A stretch of 59,231 nt of DNA from Lachnospiraceae bacterium (GCA_011959805.1 BLMC01000012.1:1-59231), one strand, 5' to 3'. Counted from the stretch's first letter, positions 16,106 to 24,229 are shown. The notes: a model not told the origin generated them from the letters alone. Numbers and translations are program-made.

Positions 16106-17585
16106 AGTATCCCTCCAATATCATATTACAGTTATTTTCTGACATATCATTACTTTTCATTAGTTTCCTGCCCATTTCCTGTATGCTTTCTAAATCAGGC
16201 ACAGGCATTGCGTTTATTTCTGTTGAATTTACCTGCGTTGAACCATTTAGTATTCTATAATATTCATCGTAAAGTGTAGAATTAAAAATTACATATAATC
16301 CATACACAAGACATTCTGACATTTCCGTTATCAATCCATCTACAAAATTTATCTTATTCTGTGTGCTGATTTTCTTATACTGAGGATATTTCTTTGATAA
16401 ATATACACCACACTGCAATCTGCGCCTTTCTTCTTTTGCAGTAAAACGTTTGACAAACAAATAATTCCGATTATCCTGCATCAATCCCTTTTGCTCTGTC
16501 ACCATATACTCGTGTTCCTTCTGAATGGGAAATTGTACTTCTCCTTGCTTAATATGCTGCGAATAAAAGAGTGGAATTGCACCGTCCTCCGCATCATCAC
16601 GAAGTATCTCACGATTACGAAAATCAACCGTCAAGCCCGTTTTCATTTTTAACCCAATATCCGGCAATGTTTTATCAAATCTATGTAATCGTTTCAACAC
16701 TGAAACTTCTTTTTCATCTGTTACTAAATAAACATAATAATCATCTCCCGAAACTACCAGGCTATACGGCACTGTCAGCGAAGTTAGATCAGCAAAATCA
16801 CTGTTTGATTGTGAAGAAGTGATCGTAACCTCTTCTGGCGTTTGGTTTGTCCTTTTTACTTTTATAATGATTGTTTCCTGCAAGACATCTTCTTTATCAA
16901 ACACCTTATTTCTGCTTACAAATAGATGAATATGTTCTAATTTCCCTTCTGTTAAAAAATACTGTCTAAATCGCTTAAAATAAGCCCCAGAAGTCCATGA
17001 ACGAGGGATAATATACACCATCTCCCCTTCACTATCAAGATTAAACAATCCCATTGCTGCAAAAATAAAATATAAATTGGGTGCGCCATAACATACGTCT
17101 GGCATAGCTGTTGCTTCCGGCGCATCTTTAGGTATCTTCATATATGGAGGATTACCAATAACAAAATCATATTTCTTAGGATCGAAATTGCCGCCCAACA
17201 TATGATTGAAGTCCAAATACTGACTTGTAATATAATTATCTGTGACAATATGAATTTGTATGTCTTTTTTAGAGTTTACCTGACAAGTATGCAAGTTCTC
17301 TTTTAACAATCCCAAAATGTTATCGTCATTTTCATAGCAAGTTAATTCTATCGTCTGAATAGAATCCATCCGCTCCAATCGTTCTAAAAGCGCACACGAC
17401 AATATACCTGAACCTGCCCCTGCGTCTAAAATGCGAATCTTGAACAAATTTTCAGGAATAGTATATAGTCCAGCCATAAATCGTGCTGTCTCTTTACTTG
17501 TAAAAAACTGACCATATTTTTTACGCTCTTTTTTCGGCATATCATCAATATATCTGTTTGTACGTTCAATAATGCAATCTAACAT
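16098..17585 (-). CDS. N6-adenine DNA methyltransferase (PstI-type)
   Basis: A 495-residue Eco57I/gamma-class adenine methylase. It has motif X/FxxG-like GQFFTSKETARFMAG, motif I ILDAGAGSGILSCALL (AdoMet binding) and motif IV NPPYMKIP (catalytic). A C-terminal recognition region follows. It protects host DNA from the cognate endonuclease encoded immediately downstream. AAGAAGG precedes the ATG. It begins 18 bp after the reverse transcriptase gene, so it may be read from the retron promoter. Confidence 0.85.
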   Translation of the reverse strand: MLDCIIERTNRYIDDMPKKERKKYGQFFTSKETARFMAGLYTIPENLFKIRILDAGAGSGILSCALLERLERMDSIQTIELTCYENDDNILGLLKENLHTCQVNSKKDIQIHIVTDNYITSQYLDFNHMLGGNFDPKKYDFVIGNPPYMKIPKDAPEATAMPDVCYGAPNLYFIFAAMGLFNLDSEGEMVYIIPRSWTSGAYFKRFRQYFLTEGKLEHIHLFVSRNKVFDKEDVLQETIIIKVKRTNQTPEEVTITSSQSNSDFADLTSLTVPYSLVVSGDDYYVYLVTDEKEVSVLKRLHRFDKTLPDIGLKMKTGLTVDFRNREILRDDAEDGAIPLFYSQHIKQGEVQFPIQKEHEYMVTEQKGLMQDNRNYLFVKRFTAKEERRRLQCGVYLSKKYPQYKKISTQNKINFVDGLITEMSECLVYGLYVIFNSTLYDEYYRILNGSTQVNSTEINAMPVPDLESIQEMGRKLMKSNDMSENNCNMILEGYCG

Positions 17586-17603
17586 CGTTTACCTTCTTTT
17601 CAA

Positions 17604-18614
17604 TTAATCAAATCCTTGTTCTGTATTAATGCCAACATTATGTATGTGCTTAGAAAGATACCTACCTTTTTCCCTTTTAGACCTATAAAATCTGTCTCTT
17701 GATAATTTCTTTAGCTCCTGCTCATAGCTATGGACGTACCTATATATTTCCGGAAAGATATCTGGTTCTATTTGTCTTAGCGAACATAAGGTTCCGTTAA
17801 GCTTTTCAATTTGATATATATTACTGCTTTTTTTACATTTTGCATATAACTCTATTATTTGTTTACGCTTACTATTAAGCACAAGCTTTTTCCCCTGCTT
17901 TATTCCAACTCCGGTAACAACCTTAAAATCGTTTACCTGATAATAATGATCCTTTTTACTTTTTGCCAATAATCCGTTCTTTCTTAATACATCGGAGACC
18001 CCATCTCTCAAGATGGCTTTAATCGGAAAATCAGAAGAAAATGTCATATCATCTACGTAAAGCGAAAAATAGCAATTATATTCTTCTGCTAATTCATTTA
18101 TTCTCTGAAACATACCACAGTATGTCCAGTATATAATTAGTTGGCTAGATGGGCTTCCTGTTGGCAATTTTCCATTATATGTCACTAACTCTGTCATAAT
18201 CCACGCAATATCAGATGCCATATTAAAAGTTTGTGAAAACATTTGATAGATTCTGCTTCGCTGTGCTGAATCATAAAACTTTGATATATCCATTGTTTTC
18301 ACAAATCTATGTTTTAAATGCACCTCTGCATTTGTAATATAGCTACATGATTTTTTACCTGATATTACCCATTCCGGCGTTATAATTCGTTTAAATAATT
18401 TACAAATATGTTTTTGTATATCCTTTAAATCTTCTGGTGGTACAGTAAAATGTCTTTCTCCATCTCCATTGGGCTTCGGTCTTGAAAATTCATTATAACA
18501 ATAAGTATGTTCTTCCTTAAAATAGTTTTTAGGCAGATTTAAAAATTCTGCTAGCCTTCTTCTATTCCTCAACCGATACAATGGACTGTTCTCTATTGGA
18601 TAACATTTATTCAT
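17604..18614 (-). CDS. Retron-type reverse transcriptase
   Basis: About 336 residues with RT motifs in order: HFTVPPEDLKDIQ, NAEVHLKHRFVKTMDISKFYDS (retron-like NAxxH plus the first catalytic Asp), LPTGSPSSQL, YVDDMTFSS (catalytic YVDD), and DFKVVTGVGI (retron-like VTG motif). Both NAxxH and VTG point to a retron RT rather than a group II intron or DGR enzyme. It should copy the ncRNA at 19161-19405 into msDNA. The ATG at 18614 overlaps the XRE stop (ATGAATAA); a TTG at 18638 is an alternative start. Confidence 0.85.
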   Translation of the reverse strand: MNKCYPIENSPLYRLRNRRRLAEFLNLPKNYFKEEHTYCYNEFSRPKPNGDGERHFTVPPEDLKDIQKHICKLFKRIITPEWVISGKKSCSYITNAEVHLKHRFVKTMDISKFYDSAQRSRIYQMFSQTFNMASDIAWIMTELVTYNGKLPTGSPSSQLIIYWTYCGMFQRINELAEEYNCYFSLYVDDMTFSSDFPIKAILRDGVSDVLRKNGLLAKSKKDHYYQVNDFKVVTGVGIKQGKKLVLNSKRKQIIELYAKCKKSSNIYQIEKLNGTLCSLRQIEPDIFPEIYRYVHSYEQELKKLSRDRFYRSKREKGRYLSKHIHNVGINTEQGFD

Positions 18615-18912
18615 CTTCAAACTTACCAACTCTTTCAAGTATTTTCAATAATTTCATTCCCGCTAATGCCACTTTCTGTTTTTTATCATTTTGTGCTTCA
18701 ACATCATTTTCCAAAGCTTCTGCAAATAATAATAATGTTGATTTTTTCATTTCAAATACGCTGGCATACTTATCTAATATATCCATTGTCGGCTGTTTTT
18801 TATTATTTTCTATTTCCGAAACATAACTTTGAGAAATTCCAAGTTTCTCAGCTAATTCAGCGGATTTATATCCATTAAAAATTCGTAATAATCTAAGCGC
18901 TTCTCCAACCAT
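18607..18912 (-). CDS. XRE-family protein of the retron locus
   Basis: A 101-residue protein with an N-terminal XRE HTH (GYKSAELAEKLGISQSYVSEIEN) and a helical C-terminal part. GAGAAGGG precedes the ATG at 18912, chosen over 18930. It lies between the 54-residue peptide and the RT, whose start overlaps its stop, so it is co-expressed. HTH proteins are known retron accessory components. It could repress the operon or act as antitoxin to the small peptide; both are inference. Confidence 0.75.
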   Translation of the reverse strand: MVGEALRLLRIFNGYKSAELAEKLGISQSYVSEIENNKKQPTMDILDKYASVFEMKKSTLLLFAEALENDVEAQNDKKQKVALAGMKLLKILERVGKFEDE

Positions 18913-18958
18913 AGATTTTCCCTTCTCCATCTATGCATAAAAAATAGATTAGTTGGCA

Positions 18959-19123
18959 TTAAAACAAGTTATCTAAAATCAACTCAATAATGGTTTTGCA
19001 AACATAGATAACAAATTTGCCAACCAATCTTACGATTGATTTCTTGTTATTTCTACAGAATGCCACCACCGTTTCAATGCCGGATTTGAAAAATACTTTA
19101 ACTTTTCTGCAAAACCTTTTCAT
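18959..19123 (-). CDS. 54-residue cationic hydrophobic peptide of the retron locus
   Basis: MKRFCRKVKVFFKSG starts a lysine/arginine-rich N terminus. It is followed by an amphipathic or hydrophobic stretch ending FVIYVCKTIIELILDNLF. A strong AAAGGGGG lies 7 bp before the ATG at 19123; the longer frame to 19186 has no such site. Size and composition resemble membrane-active toxins. It sits between the ncRNA and the XRE gene, where retrons may encode effectors. No homologue is recognised; the toxin idea is inference. Confidence 0.6.
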   Translation of the reverse strand: MKRFCRKVKVFFKSGIETVVAFCRNNKKSIVRLVGKFVIYVCKTIIELILDNLF

Positions 19124-19160
19124 AGTTTCGCCCCCTTTCTCATCTTTATAATCAAAGACG

Positions 19161-19405
19161 CCATCCAAGAAAGGAATTCGAATCAAGGTCTTTTTTCAAA
19201 TCACAAACTAATCAATCATTAAAGCGTGTTCCATCCACACGCTTTGAGAACGCTATATACCATACTGCAGTATGTGATGTGACAATGCGCACATACCATA
19301 TGGAACACGCATGATACTCGCTCCCCGGTTTAAATTTAAGGTTTCCCTTCCAAGCAATTTGCTCACGTTACATCTTCTGGATGGATATACCTATTTGTTA
19401 AAGCA
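19161..19405 (-). ncRNA. Candidate retron msr-msd RNA
   Basis: Read on the minus strand after the promoter at 19411-19438. An outer inverted repeat (CCATCCAGAAG at 19374-19384, with CTTTCTTGGATGG at 19161-19173, one bulge) could be the a1/a2 stem. It is followed by small hairpins including AAGG-GAAA-CCTT. A long stem comes next: GCGTGTTCCAT (19300-19310) pairing perfectly over 11 bp with ATGGAACACGC (19224-19234), a plausible msd. Inside lies the palindrome CATACTGCAGTATG. The branching guanosine was not fixed. The RT lies downstream on the same strand. Confidence 0.65.
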
Positions 19406-19410
19406 CTATC

Positions 19411-19438
19411 AGTATAACACATAAGCAGAAAAAGTCAA
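19411..19438 (-). promoter_or_regulatory. Promoter of the retron operon
   Basis: On the minus strand, TTGACT (19433-19438), a 16-bp spacer and TATACT (19411-19416): a near-consensus sigma-A promoter just upstream of the structured RNA. Confidence 0.75.
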
Positions 19439-19440
19439 GA

Positions 19441-19697
19441 TATTTTATCGCTATTAGTGATATTTTTCAAATACCACATTCAACGTACCGCAACCATCAA
19501 CTTTAAACATCGTTTCTAAATATTATGTCACCATTAATCCTTCCTCGCTACATGGTGCTAGCACCATGTCTATATGATTTTCAATAAAAAGAAAAAATAC
19601 TGTCTCTTATCTACAACGTCTAAAAAATTACCTATTCCTTATATAGAGATTAGCATCTTACGAAAGGATATAGAAATACCATTCCCTCCCTCACCTT
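19441..19697. other. Non-coding gap with palindrome, E3
   Basis: AT-rich and without a convincing gene. The only structure seen is the 20-bp palindrome at 19550-19569. It marks the border between cargo and the mobilisation region. Confidence 0.6.
19550..19569. repeat. 20-bp perfect palindrome, copy 2
   Basis: ACATGGTGCTAGCACCATGT, exact copy of 6604-6623, with T before and CTA after it in both places; the wider flanks differ. Confidence 0.8.
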
Positions 19698-19787
19698 CTA
19701 CCAGATAAAATTCCGTTCCAACTTCTCTCTCTGCCCCTTTAACTCATTCTGCTTCTCATACATTACTTTTTTCTCTGTATCTGTCAT
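19698..19787 (-). pseudogene. Shrunken copy of the MobV-downstream gene
   Basis: A 29-residue frame reading MTDTEKKVM then YEKQNELKGQREKLER. These match the first and last parts of the E2 protein (8186-8500), so about 70 internal codons were deleted in frame. It is probably non-functional. Confidence 0.6.
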
Positions 19788-19795
19788 ATTATCCC

Positions 19796-20167
19796 TCAAC
19801 TTTCATACCTAAAAAATTCTCTTGCCAGTGCCTCCGCCATAGTTTTACTGTATCCCTGCTTCAAATAGCCCTGAACAATTGTGCCAAACATCCCTTTTAC
19901 CATATCCGCTTCTATATCACAATAGGCTTGCAGCTCTCCCGACAATGCCATCGCAACATATTCAATCGGCTTGTCATCCAACAACTTATGCAGCTTCGCA
20001 AGCGATTGTTTTGTAGTATGCAGATTAGCTTCTATTTCTTCACATTTCAACTGCAAAATATTGCCGTCAGAATAATAAACTTCCACATAACCGTTATCCA
20101 TGTTATATTCACAACCCATAATATTTTCCATAGAATACTGTTCGCTCCAATTTCCATTATCCATCAT
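19796..20167 (-). CDS. DUF6061-like small protein
   Basis: About 123 residues. The part YVEVYYSDGNILQLKCEEIE resembles small DUF6061-type proteins of Clostridial mobile elements. The C-terminal half is helical (EALAREFFRYES end). The start at 20167, behind AAAGGACGG and just after the MobV stop, is preferred over 20254, which would overlap the relaxase. It is a member of the mobilisation operon with unknown role, and absent from E2. Confidence 0.5.
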   Translation of the reverse strand: MMDNGNWSEQYSMENIMGCEYNMDNGYVEVYYSDGNILQLKCEEIEANLHTTKQSLAKLHKLLDDKPIEYVAMALSGELQAYCDIEADMVKGMFGTIVQGYLKQGYSKTMAEALAREFFRYES

Positions 20168-20183
20168 ATCAATCCGTCCTTTC

Positions 20184-21554
20184 TTATCTGCCCATTCCAT
20201 ACGCTCTGCTCTGCTGTTTTTCACTCTGTGCGATTCGTTCCAATTCCCTTGCATTTGTCACAATAATATCAATTTTGTCTACCCCAACATATTGTTTCAC
20301 ACGCTCAAAATCATCCGCTTTTTCCTGCAACTGTTCTAATTTTACATACTGCTGATGTACCTTAATTTTATAGAAATCAATATCCTCTGACTGTTTTGTG
20401 ACTTTTGCCTTTAACTGCTTAATCTGATCCATGAGGTTGACACATTTTATCGTAAGGCTTTTTACAATTTCTTTCAGCCTTTCCACAAGCGGCATAGCGT
20501 TCTTTTCCCTATAAGTCTTTGCGCTCATTAGCGCAGTTGGCTCCGGCAACTGCCATCTTGCATCTTCATCATAGGCATATATGTTACGTTCCAACGCTAC
20601 TTTAGAATCAGCCATTTTCTCAATATCCTGCTGTAACTTTTTCTGATGCTGTTCCAATGCTTTATTATCAGACATCAGCTTTTCTCTGTTCTCTATCAAT
20701 CCAACCGCCTGTTCCCTTAATAAATCATTGGTTGCGGAAAGCTCTGTTGTTTCTTGCCGGACAGCTTCATTCTCATGCTTTATCTTCTCCATTTCATTTT
20801 CAGCCAAGACTTGCTGATAAATAATGTGGGATAATTCCGCTTTATTACTGGATACCGCCTTTTCCAAATTTACGACTTCTTTCGCTCTCTCCTGTTTCTC
20901 AAAATCTAATACAGATAAATGCTTATTGTGCGTTCCCAACTGTTTCCACCGTACCCCATATCTTTCCGCAACTTTTGAAAGTTCCTGCTTTTCTGATTCT
21001 ATCCATTGATTCCACTCCGTTGCGCTTCTTGTGCCGCCTTTAAACCCCTGCTCTGCCAGTGCGCCTTTCAGTGATACTCTCGTATCAAGTCCACGCTTGC
21101 TGTTACGGATAAAAGGAACAAAATCAATATGAACGTGTGGCGTTTCCTCATCCATATGCAGATGCGCCGAGAACACATATAGATTCGGATTTCTTTTCTG
21201 AAAATCTTCCATAAATTCTATCAGTATATTTTTTGCAAGCTGCCCTTCTTCACTTTTGGCGTTCGTATCATCTTTATTTCCAATCTGAAGAATAACCTCG
21301 TGAAATAATTTCTCTTGCTTGCTCTGCCTTATCTTCTCATAATAATTGTCAATTTTCCGGTCACTCCGTTTCTGCTTTGCATTGTAACGTTCCAGCGCAT
21401 CATCAAATAATTCGTGATATACCTTTTTAATATCTAAATGGCAGAACTCCATATTATATTTGCTCCGTTCCTTATCCACATTCTTTGCGCTGAAAGTCCT
21501 CATATTATGGCTGACAGAACCTTTTCCCATCATGCCGCTAATTGTCCTCTCCAA
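20184..21554 (-). CDS. mobV: MobV-family relaxase (E3)
   Basis: About 456 residues, parallel over its length to the E2 relaxase. The MobV domain (AFSAKNVDKER-like FSAKNVDKERSKY, then HLHMDEETPHVHIDFVPF) occupies the N-terminal ~200 residues, followed by a long coiled coil and a helical tail. It nicks the oriT-like site at 21600-21641 and pilots the strand. The TTG at 21554 after GGAAGG is preferred; a GTG at 21563 is possible. No transfer channel is encoded, so transfer needs a helper. Confidence 0.9.
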   Translation of the reverse strand: MERTISGMMGKGSVSHNMRTFSAKNVDKERSKYNMEFCHLDIKKVYHELFDDALERYNAKQKRSDRKIDNYYEKIRQSKQEKLFHEVILQIGNKDDTNAKSEEGQLAKNILIEFMEDFQKRNPNLYVFSAHLHMDEETPHVHIDFVPFIRNSKRGLDTRVSLKGALAEQGFKGGTRSATEWNQWIESEKQELSKVAERYGVRWKQLGTHNKHLSVLDFEKQERAKEVVNLEKAVSSNKAELSHIIYQQVLAENEMEKIKHENEAVRQETTELSATNDLLREQAVGLIENREKLMSDNKALEQHQKKLQQDIEKMADSKVALERNIYAYDEDARWQLPEPTALMSAKTYREKNAMPLVERLKEIVKSLTIKCVNLMDQIKQLKAKVTKQSEDIDFYKIKVHQQYVKLEQLQEKADDFERVKQYVGVDKIDIIVTNARELERIAQSEKQQSRAYGMGR

Positions 21555-21599
21555 TAATCTCACACCTTCCTATCTTCTCTATTCTTATCTGTTATATTT

Positions 21600-21641
21600 G
21601 TGCCGATAGGCACAGCCTTTGTTACTTTCTGCGAAAGTAAC
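21600..21641. other. oriT-like hairpins upstream of mobV (E3)
   Basis: GTGCC-GATA-GGCAC (21600-21613) and GTTACTTTC-TGC-GAAAGTAAC (21621-21641). The first stem differs from E2 by a compensatory base-pair change, the second in loop only. Confidence 0.65.
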
Positions 21642-21783
21642 GCAAAAGCACTTTCGACAGGCTACGCTCTATCAAAAGTGCCTTTGCGCCCTGCCGGGAG
21701 CATTGCCACGCTTACGCTGGCAAATAACTTCGCCTTTTCATCTACTCGCTTCATCCATGCGAAAGCGCATCTCAATCAAGTCC

Positions 21784-21860
21784 GCAACAATGCAAAGTCT
21801 ATATATTTTGCAACCTTGCAATATTCATCTCCGCAAAATCTTTATAGTCTGCATTGTTGC
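21784..21860. repeat. Long imperfect inverted repeat (E3)
   Basis: Arms at 21784-21811 and 21833-21860: GCAACAATGCA at the outside pairs perfectly with TGCATTGTTGC, and the inner parts pair imperfectly. It is the counterpart of 10113-10203 in E2. Confidence 0.65.
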
Positions 21861-21870
21861 GTTCTTCCTT

Positions 21871-22854
21871 TCATTCCGGCTTGACCTTATCCAATTCCCA
21901 ATACCAAGAATTGTTTATCTTCCTCGCCCGAATGCCAAGCTCCCTTTTTGCATTTTCCAATGTCCTCTTTGAAATTCCCTGCTCGTCCGCCATATCAAAA
22001 ATCTCATTGCTCTGAATTGCATCAGAAGTCAAAGCCAGTTCCCTAAGCAATCGCTTCGCCTGTTCCATTTTATTTGCTTTTGGGGCAATGCTGCCTAAGA
22101 CTTCATCAGCCGTAATCTCATAATCTCCAAGCCATTGAAAACCGTCCTCCGACAATGCAAATGCTTTCGGGTGTCCGAATGCAGCAAGGTTATTTTTAAT
22201 TTGCACTACTGCTCTAATATTTGGTTCTCCTTCGACCCTGCCAACCAATAATACGCTTCTTGCTACTGCAAAGAAATCAATCGAACCCATGCCCCGATAC
22301 GCAGCCTTATTTCCTGCTGCTTTATTCATGTGACCGATCAGAACGATTGCACACTGATATTTCTCTGCTAATGCTCCCAATTTCTTTGTCATATCCCTTG
22401 CTTCATTTGCTCTGTTCATATCCATACCGCCGCCAAGATATGCCTGTATCGGATCTAAAATCAACATTCTTGCTTTCGTCTGTACAATCGCCCTTTCCAA
22501 TCGTTCATCAACCATAGATAGAGATTTTTCCTTTTCATCAATAACCAATATCCTCTCACAATTTGCCCCTGCCAGCTCCAATCTCGGTTTTACCGTATCT
22601 GCCAAACCGTCCTCAGCACTCTGATAAATTACATTCATTGGCTCAGATAATTTCATCTCACTGTCTAGCCCCTCTCCCTTTGATAGCCATGCCGCTATAT
22701 TCAGCACAAGCGTTGTTTTTCCATCGCCCGGATCGCCTTGAATGATTGTCAGCTTTCCATAGGGGATAAACGGATACCACAGCCAAGAAACTTCCTGCGA
22801 CTGTATCTCCGACATTTTTATCATCTGTAACCCACTTTTTGTTTCTTCCATCAT
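21871..22854 (-). CDS. RepA-like AAA ATPase (E3)
   Basis: About 327 residues, nearly collinear with the E2 protein: Walker A GDPGDGKTT, Walker B MLILDPIQAYLGGG, GHMNKAAGNKAAYRG and a C-terminal winged helix (SNEIFDMADEQGISKRTLE). A probable hexameric helicase for element replication. The ATG at 22854 follows GGAGGGC directly, and the frame upstream to 22869 is unlikely to be used. It is located between the integrase and the oriT/MobV region. Confidence 0.85.
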   Translation of the reverse strand: MMEETKSGLQMIKMSEIQSQEVSWLWYPFIPYGKLTIIQGDPGDGKTTLVLNIAAWLSKGEGLDSEMKLSEPMNVIYQSAEDGLADTVKPRLELAGANCERILVIDEKEKSLSMVDERLERAIVQTKARMLILDPIQAYLGGGMDMNRANEARDMTKKLGALAEKYQCAIVLIGHMNKAAGNKAAYRGMGSIDFFAVARSVLLVGRVEGEPNIRAVVQIKNNLAAFGHPKAFALSEDGFQWLGDYEITADEVLGSIAPKANKMEQAKRLLRELALTSDAIQSNEIFDMADEQGISKRTLENAKRELGIRARKINNSWYWELDKVKPE

Positions 22855-22890
22855 GCCCTCCATTTTCAAAAAATCATTGTCGTTGGAAAA

Positions 22891-22933
22891 AACCTCTGTT
22901 ATACTTGTATTGTGATTACTGATAACAGAGGTT
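22891..22933. promoter_or_regulatory. Inverted repeat/promoter between integrase and AAA gene (E3)
   Basis: AACCTCTGTTAT (22891-22902) pairs perfectly over 12 bp with ATAACAGAGGTT (22922-22933). On the minus strand it is followed by a T-run (GGTTTTTTCC) and overlaps an AGTATAAC -10-like box, so it may both end int transcripts and control the AAA promoter. Confidence 0.55.
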
Positions 22934-22942
22934 TTCCAGTTA

Positions 22943-24028
22943 TCATAAGTCCTGACAGTTGCCGCTGTTAGGGCTTATTTTTTGTTGGTTCAACATATCC
23001 GCCACTTGCCTTTGTTGGTTAGGATACAAATGCCCATACGTGTTCAATGTGATTTTTATATCCTTATGCCCTAACCGTTCTTTAATAATCAACGGTTGTA
23101 CGCCCTGATTGATAAGGTACGCTACACTGCTGTGACGAATATCATGGACACGTATCTTTTTCACTCCTGCTTTTTCCGCTTGTCGCTTCAATTTGTGCTG
23201 CAATGCTTCTGCCACAATAGGGAAAATGCGTTCATCATCCGGCAGCTCATATAACTTATCTACATATTCTTTTATTTCCTGTGTCAAGAACTCCGGCAAT
23301 TCAATCACTCGCACAGATTGTTCCGTTTTGGGTGCTGTAATTACATCACGCCGCTCCGTCCGATAATAGGTCTTTGTGATGCTCATACGGTTGTTCTGAA
23401 AATCTACGTCCGATTTTGTTAAAGCAAGCAACTCTCCTTCTCTAATTCCCGTCCAGAACAGAATTTCAAAAATCACATAATAGCGGCTCCCAACCTCAAT
23501 CGTGCCAATAAATTTGTCGTATTCCTCTTTTGTCCAAAAGTCCAGCTTATCAGCATCCGGCTTGCCCATCTTTTTCACTCGTTTGCATGGATTATTCGAC
23601 AAATTGTAGATACTGCTTGCATGAGTGAATAATGCCGTAATCTGATTTTGCACCATACGAAGATAGGTCTGTGCATACCCTTTTTCCCTCATTGCGTTCT
23701 GCCACTGGATAATATCTGACGGAGTAATCTCATTCATTTTCTTATTTTCAAAGTAAGGAAGAATATGCGCTTCTATCATATACCTTTTATTCTTGATTGA
23801 ACGCTCCTTCAACTCGCCCTCTTTATCACGAAAATAAATCTCAACAAATGCTCCCAACGCCATATCCATATTGGCATTAGCAGATAATTTGAAATTATTT
23901 TCCCACTCCAACGCCTCTTTCTTTGTTTTAAACCCACGTTTCTGCTTTTTCTTCTTGTTGCCCTGCCAATCCTCATAGTAAAACAGACTAAGCCAAGTAT
24001 TCCTCTTTTCGTCCTTGTATGCCGGCAT
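22943..24028 (-). CDS. int: Tyrosine integrase (E3)
   Basis: A 361-residue enzyme. The N-terminal arm-binding region (NTWLSLFYYEDWQGNKKKKQ) is followed by the core-binding domain and a catalytic domain with TGIREGE, HDIRHSS, LGHKD and NTYGHLY. It is complete; note HDIRHSS, where the other integrases have HDLRHS. AAAGGAGG precedes the ATG. It inserts at the tuf 3' end as shown by the att copies. Its likely arm sites are the AGAACC pairs at 13630-13646 and 24939-24955. Confidence 0.92.
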   Translation of the reverse strand: MPAYKDEKRNTWLSLFYYEDWQGNKKKKQKRGFKTKKEALEWENNFKLSANANMDMALGAFVEIYFRDKEGELKERSIKNKRYMIEAHILPYFENKKMNEITPSDIIQWQNAMREKGYAQTYLRMVQNQITALFTHASSIYNLSNNPCKRVKKMGKPDADKLDFWTKEEYDKFIGTIEVGSRYYVIFEILFWTGIREGELLALTKSDVDFQNNRMSITKTYYRTERRDVITAPKTEQSVRVIELPEFLTQEIKEYVDKLYELPDDERIFPIVAEALQHKLKRQAEKAGVKKIRVHDIRHSSVAYLINQGVQPLIIKERLGHKDIKITLNTYGHLYPNQQRQVADMLNQQKISPNSGNCQDL

Positions 24029-24043
24029 TTTTCTTTCCCTCCT

Positions 24044-24229
24044 TTATGCTGTTTGATAACCATAAAACTTCTTTTCCCAAAATGCTCTGGGAATTTTCCC
24101 CGTTACCACAATAAATCCGGACTTTTCCAATTCTTCATTAAGCTGTCGTATTACCTTATACGCATGACCTTTGGAAACACCCAACTCATTTGCAACATCT
24201 TCTGCACCCATCAAATAATTTGTTTTCAT
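24044..24229 (-). CDS. xis: Excisionase-like helix-turn-helix protein (E3)
   Basis: A 61-residue protein with HTH GAEDVANELGVSKGHAYKVI and the conserved end IPRAFWEKKFYGYQ. AGGAGG lies 6 bp before the ATG. It precedes the integrase by 15 bp on the same strand, and is a probable directionality factor for excision. Confidence 0.8.
   Translation of the reverse strand: MKTNYLMGAEDVANELGVSKGHAYKVIRQLNEELEKSGFIVVTGKIPRAFWEKKFYGYQTA

Noticed and set aside
17604..18614. Group II intron or DGR reverse transcriptase
   Set aside because: No maturase or HNH domain, no intron ends, no template/variable repeats; the NAxxH and VTG motifs favour a retron.
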